NCBI GenBank assembly: GCA_964431735.1
Contig: CAYSLJ010000013.1
Location: forward strand, 1-64,000
Origin: CALARM01 sp964431735
GTDB lineage: Bacteria; Vulcanimicrobiota; SpSt-956; JAKJGF01
DNA length: 64,000 bases
Reading direction: 5' to 3'
Below, in pieces: positions 18,385-27,100 of the stretch. Below the pieces are notes generated by a model, which saw only the letters and a list, made by a program, of their open reading frames with translations, ran no database searches and was not told where the DNA came from. Every line of letters starts with the position of its first letter. Positions within the stretch are counted from its first letter, which is position 1. The position numbers and the translations under genes were made by a program.

Positions 18385-18896
18385 TATTTTCAGACCAATC
18401 AGGTTTTTATTTATTACCTGCGTTGGTAAGAACATATGCTCCTAAAGGTAAAACACCTATCCTGGAAGAGACATTAAGTAGAGACCATCTTTCAGCTATG
18501 AGTGGAATTACACCAACGGGAAAATTATTTATGAGAGTTCAGAAAGATTCTTATAAAGGTAAGGATGTAGTGAGATTTTTAAAACATTTATTAGCAAATA
18601 TCACTGGAAAGATACTGTTAATCTGGGATAGATCACCTATACACAGGGCTAAAGAAGTAAAATCTTTCTTATCCAATGGAGCGACAAAACGCCTTCATAT
18701 TGAACAATTACCAGCTTATGCATCTGAATTAAATCCTGATGAGGGGATATGGAATTATTTAAAAAATGTTGAATTAAGAAATATATGCTGTTCTAATTTA
18801 AAAGGACTCAATTACGAATTACTTAAAGCTAAAGAAAGGTTAAGGCATAAAAAAGACATTATTTTAGCTTGCATTAAACAACCAGGATTTTATTAA
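18339..18896 (+). CDS. IS630-family transposase, ORF B (DDE catalytic half)
   Basis: 185 aa DDE_3 domain: first Asp in VFSDQSGFYLLP, second in LLIWDRSPIHRA, and the Glu in ELNPDEGIWNYLK, so the catalytic triad is complete. The printed ATG at 18339 is probably not used independently. ORF B is one frame back (-1) from ORF A and overlaps it by 46 bases, so the active product is probably a frameshift fusion of about 330 aa. Confidence 0.88.
   Translation: MAGTKKKSKKEKRTIVFSDQSGFYLLPALVRTYAPKGKTPILEETLSRDHLSAMSGITPTGKLFMRVQKDSYKGKDVVRFLKHLLANITGKILLIWDRSPIHRAKEVKSFLSNGATKRLHIEQLPAYASELNPDEGIWNYLKNVELRNICCSNLKGLNYELLKAKERLRHKKDIILACIKQPGFY
18351..18357 (+). other. Probable -1 ribosomal frameshift site of the IS
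   Basis: A nine-A run (18351-18359) gives the slippery heptamer A AAA AAA in the ORF A frame; two more A runs follow within 17 bases. Slipping one base back enters the DDE frame. This mechanism is known in IS630 relatives; here it is inferred from the frames. Confidence 0.65.
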
Positions 18897-18902
18897 AGAT
18901 TT

Positions 18903-18918
18903 ATGCTCAGGTCAGTAA
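18903..18918 (-). repeat. IS630-like right terminal inverted repeat (with TA)
   Basis: ATGCTCAGGTCAGTAA, the perfect reverse complement of 17824-17839, 7 bases after the transposase stop codon. Confidence 0.92.
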
Positions 18919-19042
18919 TATAACTGAGACAGGTTTTTACCTATAATTTATTGTATAATGATAAAAAGTATTGACAATTTCCACATTCAAGAGGATTTTT
19001 TAGAAGAAAATAGAAAACTATTAAGGTACGATACAAGGAATC

Positions 19043-19510
19043 ATAAAGATAAAAATAGAAAAAATAGAATATAATTTAAAATAGGGAGGTTTATGTTATG
19101 TATCAGACAGACAGTAATATTTTTAATCTTGTTCAGAATGGTAATCTAAATGAAGTCAAAGCCTTACTCAGTAAAGAGCCTGCTACAGTAAATCTCAAAG
19201 ACAGCCATAAATGGACTCCTCTATATTACGCAGTCGCAAACTCCGATATAAAAATGGTAAAACTTCTTATATCAAAAGGTGCCCATCTTAATATACATGC
19301 AAATATGGGAGAAACTCCTCTACACCTTGCAAATAATATTGAAATAGCAGAATATCTGGTTTCACAGGGCTGTGATGTAGACCTGCAGGATAATTCCAGG
19401 TTAACTCCTTATGACCTTGCTCTGAATGAACGTAACCCGAAACTGGCAGGATTCCTTTTATCTAAAAGTAATAGAACCGGCAGAATGGGACTGATTGAAG
19501 AACCGGAACG
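19043..19510 (+). repeat. Segmental duplication, copy 1 (ankyrin gene and leader)
   Basis: About 465 bp nearly identical to 20861-21328, differing at only a handful of positions. It includes roughly 50 bases of AT-rich leader, the GGGAGG ribosome binding site and most of the ankyrin coding region. The copies are in direct orientation with starts 1.8 kb apart. Confidence 0.93.
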
Positions 19511-19535
19511 TGAAGATGCTTACAATGAAATATAA
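19098..19535 (+). CDS. Small ankyrin-repeat protein, copy 1
   Basis: 145 aa made of about three ankyrin repeats: the KDSHKWTPLYYAV, NMGETPLHLA and NSRLTPYDLA helix starts recur at roughly 33-residue spacing. No signal peptide is seen, so it is probably cytosolic and mediates protein binding. A GGGAGG site lies about 9 bases before the ATG. It differs from copy 2 (20915) mainly at the C-terminus (EPEREDAYNEI). No partner is evident in the neighbourhood. Confidence 0.85.
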   Translation: MYQTDSNIFNLVQNGNLNEVKALLSKEPATVNLKDSHKWTPLYYAVANSDIKMVKLLISKGAHLNIHANMGETPLHLANNIEIAEYLVSQGCDVDLQDNSRLTPYDLALNERNPKLAGFLLSKSNRTGRMGLIEEPEREDAYNEI

Positions 19536-19654
19536 TCTGACAGGAGAAGAACAATTCACATAACCTGACCGGGACAGCAAGTCTATAAAAAGATAACAGA
19601 GATTTTAATTTTATACATGCTATAATAAAGATAACAGATGAAGCAGAACAATAT

Positions 19655-20129
19655 CTATAAAACATCTGTAAGGTATTACCAGAATAGTAATATGTGCCGG
19701 CTATCTGGGAGAACAGATAAAGGATTTCTTAAAGTAATTCTTGATTATTTTCTGTCTCATGATAAAATAGGATTGATGACAGTTTATAAAAATGAAAACC
19801 TCTGGGATAGAAGTAATATCATTTATTCTGATGGAAAAATTCTTAAATATGATAAAAGAGACATCAGTCCTGAAATGAAATATATTGACTATGGTCCTGG
19901 TATTTTAAGGAAAGAGGCTTTTAAAAATATTACTGAAAATGAAGTTTTAGATCTTGCAGATTTATATAAACAATTGATTAATAGAGAAGAAATGCCGGGG
20001 CATGAAGTAAAAGAACGTTTTTATGAAATAGGATCCTCTGAAGGTCTGGAAGAAACTGAAAAATATCTAAAAAAACTAAATTTGAACGATAAAGGCAGGT
20101 TTGACCATGAAAGTATTAAATTTAAATAG
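19655..20129 (+). pseudogene. Decayed sugar-phosphate nucleotidyltransferase (HddC-like) remnant
   Basis: An open frame starts at 19638, but only its later part, from about DYFLSHDKIGLMTVY, is family-like. It matches the C-terminal half of NTP_transferase proteins such as D-glycero-D-manno-heptose-1-phosphate guanylyltransferase: KNENLWDRSNI, YDKRDISPEMKYIDYG, and ERFYEIGSSEGLEET at the end. In another frame, 19672-19731 encodes VICAGYLGEQIKDFLK, a segment that normally lies well upstream in the same enzymes. The catalytic N-terminus (GGxGTRL) and the substrate-binding middle are gone. So the gene has suffered an internal deletion and a frameshift. It probably belonged to the polysaccharide cluster before the IS and duplications arrived. 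Confidence 0.8.
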
Positions 20130-20394
20130 CAAAATTGATCCGGATGGTCATTTACGCTTGGACTTACCAGTCAATCTATCTCCAGGGAATATAGAGATAA
20201 TTCTTGTAATAAATACTATCCCTGATATTAAGACTCAACCAAAGAAATATGATTTTTCAGATTTAGCCGGAAAATTAGCATGGAATGGAGATGCGGTATC
20301 AGTTCAGAGGAGCCTTCGCGATGAAATGGTAGAAATTACTTACTTGATACTAATGCAATTATTGCTTTATTACAGGGGAATAATAATTTATTAA
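20107..20394 (+). CDS. VapB-like antitoxin, 3' end disturbed
   Basis: The ATG at 20107 follows an AGGCAGG site. The first 70 or so residues (LNSKIDPDGHLRLDLPVNL ... FSDLAGKLAWNGDAVSVQRSLRDE) look like the small antitoxins that precede PIN-domain toxins. After LRDE the frame runs into toxin-coding DNA read in the wrong frame, giving a meaningless tail (YLILMQLLL). One missing base near 20328 could explain this. The antitoxin part may still be functional. Confidence 0.6.
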   Translation: MKVLNLNSKIDPDGHLRLDLPVNLSPGNIEIILVINTIPDIKTQPKKYDFSDLAGKLAWNGDAVSVQRSLRDEMVEITYLILMQLLLYYRGIIIY

Positions 20395-20710
20395 ATCTGT
20401 TAAAAATGCTGACTGGATTGCTATTTCAGTCATCAGCCTTATTGAATTTCTTGCATTCCCGAACTTATCTGATAAGGATAGAGAATATTTTGATCAATTT
20501 TAAAAACGTGTAGAGCTGGTTAATTTAAGTTCTAACGAAACTGAACTTATTGATTTGATTATTGATCTTCGTAAAAAATACAAAATTAAACTTCCCGATG
20601 CTATTATAGCCGGAAGTGCCATTCATAATAAAGCTTCTCTCATTACAAAAGATAGACAATTAAAGATTATTACTCAATTACACATTACTATACTTTTGCA
20701 GATTTCTTAA
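20331..20710 (+). pseudogene. Broken VapC-like PIN-domain toxin
   Basis: Read with corrections, the DNA encodes NYLLDTNAIIALLQG, then ADWIAISVISLIEFLAF, then KLPDAIIAGSAIHNKASLIT, the conserved acidic residues of PIN ribonucleases. No start codon remains in frame at the 5' end. The frame breaks at the A run 20402-20406, and an in-frame TAA stands at 20511-20513. The toxin is therefore dead while its antitoxin is partly preserved. Confidence 0.8.
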
Positions 20711-20733
20711 AAACAGTTGTAATTCTTAAAATT

Positions 20734-20801
20734 AAGGCTAATTAGCTATTAGCAATTAGACTAAAGAACATAAGCTAAAAGCTAATAGCTCTTTGAGCCT
20801 T
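20734..20801. repeat. Imperfect inverted repeat downstream of the broken VapC
   Basis: AAGGCT...AGCTATTAGC pairs with GCTAATAGCT...AGCCTT with an internal loop. There is no T tract, so it is not a clear terminator. No gene is seen between 20711 and 20914. Confidence 0.55.
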
Positions 20802-20860
20802 ACATAATTTTATTCAACTATGTAAGAAATTATAATTTTTTAAAAAGTGCAAAACTATAG

Positions 20861-21328
20861 ATAAAGATAAAATAGAAAAAATAGAATATAATTTAAAATA
20901 GGGAGGTTTATGTTATGCATCAGACAGATAGTAATATTTTTAATCTTGTTCAGAATGGTAATCTAAATGAAGTCAAAGCCTTACTCAGTAAAGAGCCTGC
21001 TACAGTAAATCTCAAAGACAGCCATAAATGGACTCCTCTATATTACGCAGTCGCAAACTCCGATATAAAAATGGTAAAACTTCTTATATCAAAAGGTGCC
21101 CATCTTAATATACATGCAAATATGGGAGAAACTCCTCTACACCTTGCAAATAATATTGAAATAGCAGAATATCTGGTTTCACAGGGCTGTGATGTAGACC
21201 TGCAGGATAATTCCAGGTTAACTCCTTATGACCTTGCTCTGAATGAACGCAACCCGAAACTGGGAGGATTCCTTTTATCTAAAAGTAATAGAACCGGCAG
21301 GATGGGACTGATTGAAGAAGCAGAATGT
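20861..21328 (+). repeat. Segmental duplication, copy 2 (ankyrin gene and leader)
   Basis: Direct repeat of 19043-19510 with only a few substitutions, including the ribosome binding site. The duplication stops in the last codons of the gene, after which the two copies diverge completely. Confidence 0.93.
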
Positions 21329-21361
21329 GAAGATAATTTATATGAGAATCGTAACGCGTAA
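20915..21361 (+). CDS. Small ankyrin-repeat protein, copy 2
   Basis: 148 aa, nearly identical to the protein at 19098 (three ankyrin repeats), differing at Tyr2/His2 and a few C-terminal residues. Its last residues (ENRNA) and its stop codon are encoded by the first units of a heptamer repeat element (21349-21383), so the repeat supplies the end of the protein. The two paralogues flank the decayed nucleotidyltransferase and VapBC genes. Confidence 0.85.
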   Translation: MHQTDSNIFNLVQNGNLNEVKALLSKEPATVNLKDSHKWTPLYYAVANSDIKMVKLLISKGAHLNIHANMGETPLHLANNIEIAEYLVSQGCDVDLQDNSRLTPYDLALNERNPKLGGFLLSKSNRTGRMGLIEEAECEDNLYENRNA

Positions 21362-21383
21362 CGCGTAACGCGTTACGGGAGGA
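21349..21383 (+). repeat. 35-bp heptamer element (TCGTAACGCG ... CGGGAGGA)
   Basis: Five 7-bp units with fixed ends: TCGTAACG at the left and ACGGGAGGA at the right. The reverse complement of 33066-33100 is the same sequence apart from about one base. It overlaps the 3' end of ankyrin copy 2 and provides its TAA. Confidence 0.9.
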
Positions 21384-21465
21384 ACAAATTCTCATACTTC
21401 GTTGTGACCTAACCGGTTATGGCAGTTAGAATGAATTTAACTGTCACAAAAAAACACTATCTAAC

Positions 21466-21493
21466 TTGATTATTCTATACGGTATGATAAAAT
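21466..21493 (+). promoter_or_regulatory. Possible promoter of the coiled-coil nuclease-like gene
   Basis: TTGATT (21466-21471), 16 bases, then TAAAAT (21488-21493), about 40 bases before the start at 21535. Sigma-70-like by eye only. Confidence 0.4.
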
Positions 21494-21534
21494 AAAAGTA
21501 AAAGAAATATTTTTCAGGAAGGAAATGATGAGCT

Positions 21535-22387
21535 ATGATTTTAGAAGAAAAAGTATCAGAACTGGAAGAAATGTTACAGAAACTTGCCTATATGCAGATG
21601 AATACTCAGATGAATATAGACAAATTAAGCNNNNNNNNNNNNNNNNNNNNNNNNNNNNNNNNNNNNNNNNNNNNNNNNNNNNNNNNNNNNNNNNNNNNNN
21701 NNNNNNNNNNNNNNNNNNNNNNNNNNNNNNAGGGAAATGAAGACGAATATAGACAGCTTAAGCAGGGAAATGAAGACGAATATAGACAGCTTAAGCAGGG
21801 AAATGAAGACGAATATAGGAAGTCTAAGCCAGGAAATTAAAGAATTTAAAAACCATACTCAGGATACTGTAGACAGGCTCGAAGAAAAACTAAAAAAAGA
21901 CACAGAAGAAATGAAAAGAGAAATGAACAGACAGTGGGAAAAGATGGTAAAAAAACTGGGAACTCTTGTAGAAGATATTGTAGCTCCATCTATTACATAT
22001 ATTGGAGAAAAATATTTTAACTGCAAAGAACCGCTCGATTTCGGTATAAGAAGATGGAAGGCAAAACCTGACTGTCCATCACAGGGACGGGAATTTGATG
22101 TTATTGCCGTATATAAGGATAAAATAATAGTAAATGAAACTAAATCCAATCCATGTGATATAAGTGAAGTTAATAAATTTATTAATCTTATAAAAGATGA
22201 AATCTTTGAATATTTTCCGGAATATAAAGATAAAGAAGTTATACCGGTATTTGCATCTCTTTATATACCTGACCATATAAAAACATATCTTACAAAAAAC
22301 AGGATCTATGTAATTGGTATGAAAGAAGATACTATGGACATATTAAATCCTGAATTGTTTGGAGAGAAATCATTACAGGTGTTATAA
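21535..22387 (+). CDS. Coiled-coil protein with C-terminal PD-(D/E)XK nuclease-like domain (interrupted by N gap)
   Basis: The gene begins at the ATG 21535 after AAGGAA with MILEEKVSELEEML, a coiled coil. It is cut by the assembly gap (21631-21730) and resumes with 33-bp units encoding 11-residue MKTNIDSLSRE repeats. Those are followed by a long helix and a domain with REFDVIAVYKDKIIVNETKS, matching the D...ExK core of PD-(D/E)XK nucleases (residues about 110-130 of the downstream part). The reading frame on the two sides differs by one, but the gap length is nominal, so one continuous gene is likely. A weak GAAGG/CCTTT hairpin with T8 (22407-22427) may end it. Function unknown. Confidence 0.65.
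21631..21730. other. Assembly gap (100 N) inside a tandem repeat
   Basis: Exactly 100 N, so a placeholder of unknown true length. It lies in the 33-bp tandem repeat of the coiled-coil gene, which probably broke the assembly. Confidence 0.97.
21731..21834 (+). repeat. 33-bp tandem repeat (hendecad coiled coil)
   Basis: About three visible units of AGGGAAATGAAGACGAATAT followed by AGACAGCTTAAGC; the last one is diverged. Each encodes 11 residues (REMKTNIDSLS). More copies probably lie in the gap. Confidence 0.9.
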
Positions 22388-22475
22388 GATAATACTGCTT
22401 CATATCAGGAAGGTCAGCCTTTTTTTTCATAAAAATCTATTCAGAAGAATTCTTCTCTCCTCTTTTTTTATCCCT

Positions 22476-22721
22476 TTATATATCCCTGTAAACTTCTTTT
22501 CTATGTTTAATTCCTATTAAAAAATATGTATCATCTGATTTTTTTACCAATATTCTATAATCACCAATTCTTATTTTATATATATTCTTTCCTGTAGATA
22601 ATTTTTCTAATTCTATTTCTCCCTTACGAAATCTTATAATAGCTTTTCTTATTTGCTTCTTTGTTAAACTATCTTGAATAAAATACTGTTTCTTCATATG
22701 TTTACTTATCTTAATTTTCAT
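22476..22721 (-). CDS. RelE/ParE-superfamily toxin
   Basis: 81 aa with the typical compact RelE layout: two N-terminal helices (MKKQYFIQDSLTKKQIRKAI), then a beta-sheet with LEKLSTGKNIYKIRIGDYRIL and a final YFLIGIKHRKEVYRD. Members cleave mRNA in the ribosome or poison gyrase. The conserved basic residues (Arg in IRIGDYR, His and Lys in KHRKEVY) are present. It overlaps the upstream ribbon-helix-helix gene by 11 bases, the usual antitoxin-toxin order. Confidence 0.82.
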   Translation of the reverse strand: MKIKISKHMKKQYFIQDSLTKKQIRKAIIRFRKGEIELEKLSTGKNIYKIRIGDYRILVKKSDDTYFLIGIKHRKEVYRDI

Positions 22722-23022
22722 CTTCTTTTGTTTCCTCCAGGAATGTATCTATATCTGTATATTCTCCTTTTGATATTTCTTCTTCAGCTATATCAATAAT
22801 CTTTTTTTCTTCATCGGATAATTCCTCATAGGAAACATTTTCAATCTCTATTTTTTCATCTTCCCCCTGATCACTGGCATCCTGTTTTATACTTTTAACG
22901 TATTGGCTTAAAGCCTTTATAATTAGTTCTCTTATGCTTTGATTAGTTTCAATACAAGTTATCTTTACTGTTTTATGTAAATCTCCAGGTATTTTAATAT
23001 TTATTACTTTTTCCTTTAACAT
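22711..23022 (-). CDS. Ribbon-helix-helix-type antitoxin of the RelE pair
   Basis: 103 aa. The N-terminus KVINIKIPGDLHKTVKITCIETNQSIRELI fits a ribbon-helix-helix DNA-binding fold. The acidic C-terminal half (DEEKKIIDIAEEEISKGEYTD) would wrap the toxin. It probably represses its own promoter in the region 23023-23100. Longer than most RHH antitoxins because of an acidic linker. Confidence 0.72.
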   Translation of the reverse strand: MLKEKVINIKIPGDLHKTVKITCIETNQSIRELIIKALSQYVKSIKQDASDQGEDEKIEIENVSYEELSDEEKKIIDIAEEEISKGEYTDIDTFLEETKEDEN

Positions 23023-23439
23023 TTATATCAATCCTCTCTATAATTTATTAATCTTCATCTTTTTTAGTAATATTTAAGCTAGCCGGTTCTTTTAAATGTT
23101 TACTTAATTTCCTCGTCTGAATTTACTCATTTCCTGCCAGAAATAAAATTTTATTAATTGTCTCTTTCCTCGCGTCACGCGTGACGCGTCACGATTTAAT
23201 ATATTCGAAACAGTTATTTAATTGTCATTCCTCAGAGGTTTTTCTATCTATAAATTTATTATAGCAAAAAATAGATATTCTCACCAGTATATTAAGCTCT
23301 ATTTATATTATTGACTCCCTGCTGCCAGAATGGTAAAATAAATTCGATATAAAAAATAAACTGTCTATGAATACTGGCTGTGTTGATGGATAGAATATCT
23401 GGCATCTGAACGATACCAGACATATATAAGGAAAGCATT
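23023..23439. other. Intergenic region between divergent genes
   Basis: No gene visible. It holds the heptamer element at 23167-23194, presumably the antitoxin promoter near 23023-23100, and AT-rich DNA before the ribosome binding site of the gene at 23440. Confidence 0.6.
23167..23194 (-). repeat. 28-bp heptamer element (TCCTCGCG ... GTCACGA)
   Basis: Four 7-bp units with the same fixed ends as the 35-bp copies, in minus orientation, upstream of the + gene at 23440. Confidence 0.88.
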
Positions 23440-23820
23440 ATGGAAGAAATATTAAAACAGATATTATCAGAACTTAAAGGATTAAATGACGGTCAGGTAA
23501 GACTTGAAACTAAAGTTAACCACTTAGAAAAAGACCAGAAGGAATTTAGACAGGAAATCAATGAGAAACTGAATGATATAGATGTCAAATTAACAGATCT
23601 TGACAATAGGACTATAACATTACAATCAGACATCAAAGAATTCAGCCAGGAAACAGGCCACGAATTTAATATTGTAAAAAAAGATATAACATTACTCATA
23701 CAGCAATTTCCGGTTATAGATAAAAAATCAGACAGGCAGACAGCTAAACTGGACAGGGTATCTTCTGCAATTAAAGAACATGACATCAGACTGGAAGACC
23801 TGGAAGGTCTAAAAATTTAA
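23440..23820 (+). CDS. Small coiled-coil protein
   Basis: 126 aa, almost entirely heptad-like helix (EEILKQILSELKGLNDGQV ... DRVSSAIKEHDIRLEDLEG), with no membrane segment or signal. AAGGAAAG precedes the ATG. Its opening resembles that of the protein at 29799 (EILNKILGKLDILEKGQ), so the two are probably paralogues. I do not recognise a named function; a structural or partner-binding role is only a guess. Confidence 0.7.
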   Translation: MEEILKQILSELKGLNDGQVRLETKVNHLEKDQKEFRQEINEKLNDIDVKLTDLDNRTITLQSDIKEFSQETGHEFNIVKKDITLLIQQFPVIDKKSDRQTAKLDRVSSAIKEHDIRLEDLEGLKI

Positions 23821-23897
23821 GATAAACTCTGAAGCATTAATTGTGTCTGTGCAACCAGGTCTTCTAATTTATCAACTCTGTCTTCTATAACCGGCAT
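23817..23897 (-). CDS. 26-aa leucine-rich coiled-coil micro-ORF
   Basis: On the minus strand AAGGAGGTG stands 7 bases before an ATG at 23897 that opens a 26-aa frame starting MPVIEDRVDKLEDLVAQTQ and ending LMLQSLS. The strong ribosome binding site is the main support. Its stop overlaps the end of the convergent gene at 23440. It could be the truncated front of a longer coiled-coil protein of the local family, or a real small protein. Confidence 0.5.
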   Translation of the reverse strand: MPVIEDRVDKLEDLVAQTQLMLQSLS

Positions 23898-24064
23898 AAG
23901 CAAACACCTCCTTTTTTATATTATAATTATAACATAAAGATGTGTTTTATGATAAAAAGATCTTGACTATTATTACCATAACTATTACAATTGCTGTCAC
24001 CCATATTCCCTGTCATTGTTTTACGGGAAAGATGTGAATATAAATTATTTAGATAAGTGTCTAT

Positions 24065-24080
24065 AGATAAAATTTTATCT
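24065..24080. promoter_or_regulatory. Perfect 16-bp palindrome upstream of the SNF2 gene
   Basis: AGATAAAATTTTATCT, 80 bases before the SNF2 start, in otherwise gene-free DNA (23898-24159). It could be an operator; no regulator is known here. Confidence 0.4.
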
Positions 24081-24159
24081 AAATCTTAGTTTACGCCATA
24101 AAAAATGAAAATTCCTATACGTTTAAATTATATCAAAACATTCATCAGGAGAAATATTA

Positions 24160-27100
24160 ATGAACATTCTACATGGTACATGGATACCTGATAGTACAGA
24201 TAATTATGTAAGAAAAGGCTCTTTTTATTTATGGATAGAAACTGAGCTTTTAGAAGGAAAAAAAGAAGGAAAATTACATCCTGCCTGTCTTAGAAAAGAT
24301 AAACTCCACGAATTCCTTAAAGGAGATCTGGGAATAAAAGAAGCTGATAATATAAAGGAAAAATACTTTCTTCTTCCAACAATAAAATCTACACCATTAC
24401 CATCTTATGAATTAATAAAACATTCAGAAGAAGAAGTTCCGGAAGATTTTCAATTAAAACAATGGAAGATCTTCTGTTATAAAGTTAACACATCAGAAAT
24501 TATAAAACTTTTAAAGGATATAAATTTCCTCTTTTTCTACAACCCCGGAAACATAAGACCCGGATCTGATATATTATTCTGGTACCACTTCACACAGTTA
24601 TTGAGAGAAATTATTCTTAAAGATAATTATATCCCCTCTTTGAAATACAGAGAATTAGAGAAGAAAAAAAATACGGCAGTCTGTGAAATATATCCTTCCT
24701 GGGAAATTATTTCCGAAAAGTACGAATTTTACATAGAAAAACAGATTTCTTTTATGCCTCAAATCTGTGTGGCAGGCTCTGATAAAGAAGAAAAGGACTG
24801 TAAATTTTTCTCAAAAAAAACTATTCTCAGGCATTTTTCAGAAAATCTTCTGAATGATATAATCTGGAATACTGATTTTACAGGACAATTTATTAAAGAG
24901 ATTAGAGAAACTTTTTTATATGACTGTATCTATCCCTTTGATATTAAAAATAATATTAAACAATGGCACAATTCCAGTTCCCTGGAAGAATATAAAAAAT
25001 GGTATTCCTGGAAAGAACAGCTTGGAGGTAAGAGATTATCTAATTTTACACTCTGTTTTAAATTAGAAGAAGCACTGTCTTTAAATGATAAATGGAACAT
25101 CCATTTCTTACTGGAATCTAAAGAAGATCCTTCTCTTAAAATTGAACTCCATGATTACTGGCATATGAAGGAAAGTAAAAAAAAGCAAATATGGAATAAA
25201 TCCGGTTATGATATGGATAAAGAAATATTGCTCAATTTAGGATATGCAGCAAAAATTTATCCGGACATATGGACAGGACTTGAGACTGATAAACCTGAAG
25301 GATTTAAGTTAGATATAGAAAAAGCTTTTGATTTTTTAAAAGAAAAAGCATGGATCCTTGAAGATGCAGGTTATAAGATTATTATTCCTTCCTGGTATAC
25401 ACCTCAGGGAAGAAGAAAAGCAAAAATTAAAGTCAAAACCTCTGTAAAAACTCCTGAGTCTATATCTAAAGGTTTCTTTAATATTGATACAATTATTCAA
25501 TATGATTATGAACTTGCCATAGGAAATGAAATTGTGAGCCGGAAAGAATGGAATGAACTGGTCAATGCCAAAACAGATCTTGTCAGATTCCGCGGCGAAT
25601 GGATGGAACTGGACAGAGATAAAATGGAAGAAATAATTAAATTCTGGCAGAATAATGCTGATAAAAAAGGACAGTCCAGTATGTTAGATATTATAAAAAT
25701 GACCGCTGAGGAAGAAAAGTTTCTATTTTCTCATGATGATATTCTTTCTGACATTATGGATAAACTTCACGATAAAAGCAGATTTCAGGCTGCACGTATT
25801 TCTGAAAAATTCCAGGGAACCCTGAGAGAATACCAGAAAAGAGGCCTTTCATGGATAACATATCTGGAAAATTTAGGCCTGAATGCCTGCCTTGCCGATG
25901 ATATGGGACTCGGTAAAACAATTCAGGTTATAGCAAGAATTATAAATGAAAGGGAGGAGAAAAAAGACGTACTGCCCACTCTGTTAATTGCTCCCACATC
26001 TGTTACCGGAAACTGGAAGAAAGAATTTGAGCGTTTTGCTCCTCATATTAAAACTTTTATTCATCATGGAAATTTAAGATATAAAAAAGAAAAAGAATTT
26101 AAAGAAGAATCTATGAAATATGACGTTATCATAAGCTCCTATGCCCTTGCAAGAAAAGATGAAAAATTATTCCGTTCTCTTGAGTGGGAAAGGGTTGTTC
26201 TGGATGAAGCACAGAATATAAAAAATCCTGTGGCAGCTCAGACTAAAGCCATATTGAAAATCAAAGCAAAACACAGGCTTGCCCTTACAGGAACACCTGT
26301 TGAGAATAGATTGCTTGACCTATGGTCAATTTTTAATTTCCTTAATCATGGCTACCTGGAAACACAGGCAAAATTCAGAACTGCTTTTGAAATACCTGTA
26401 CAGAAGGATAATGATCTCGTAAAAACTAAAATATTAAAAAGCCTTGTAGAACCTTTTATTTTAAGAAGGGTAAAAACTGATAAAGATATTATAAAAGATC
26501 TGCCTGATAAAGTAGAACAAAAAATCTATTGTAATCTCTCTAAAGAACAGGCTTCTCTCTACGAGGCGGTAGTGAAAGATATTCTGGAAGAGCTTCAGGA
26601 TTCGGAAGGAATAAAGAGAAAAGGTCTTATTCTTTCATCTTTAATGAGATTAAAACAGATATGCAACCATCCCGCACAGTTTTTACAGGATGGAAGCTAT
26701 TTTACAAAGGAACGGTCCAATAAATTGAGCCGCCTTGCTGAAATGACTGAAGAAGCTATAGAAAGCGGCGAAAGTATTTTAATATTCAGCCAGTTCAGAG
26801 AAGTATGTATTGAACTGGAAAAACTATTTAAAAAGGATTTTTATTATAACACTTATCTGCTCCACGGAGGAACGGGAAGAATAAAAAGACAGCAAATAAT
26901 AGAAGAATTTCAGAATCCGGAAACAGAACCATCTGTCTTTATCCTTTCACTTAAAGCCGGAGGCGTTGGGATTACACTTACCAGAGCAAATCATGTATTT
27001 CATTTTGACAGATGGTGGAACCCTTCCGTAGAGAATCAGGCAACTGACAGAGCTTTTCGTATAGGACAGGAAAAAAATGTTTTTGTCCATAAATTTGTTA

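Larger units (their letters stand above)
17827..18915 (+). mobile_element. IS630-like insertion sequence, complete (about 1089 bp)
   Basis: The element runs from CTGACC to GGTCAG with perfect inverted ends and is flanked on both sides by TA (17825-17826 and 18916-18917), the target duplication expected of the IS630/Tc1 group. It holds two overlapping ORFs that together give a DDE transposase. Counting the TA, the inverted repeat is 16 bp and perfect (17824-17839 against 18903-18918). It sits exactly at the downstream edge of the polysaccharide cluster. Its structure looks intact and recently active. Confidence 0.9.

Noticed and set aside
19050..19085. TAGAATATAAT as promoter of the ankyrin genes
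   Set aside because: It lies too close to the GGGAGG site, so a transcript starting there would lack part of the ribosome binding site; its conservation in both copies is explained by the duplication.
21525..21740. Alternative frame starting at ATG 21525 across the N gap
   Set aside because: It encodes no coil on either side and its continuity depends on the artificial gap length; the frame from 21535 gives the coiled-coil opening.
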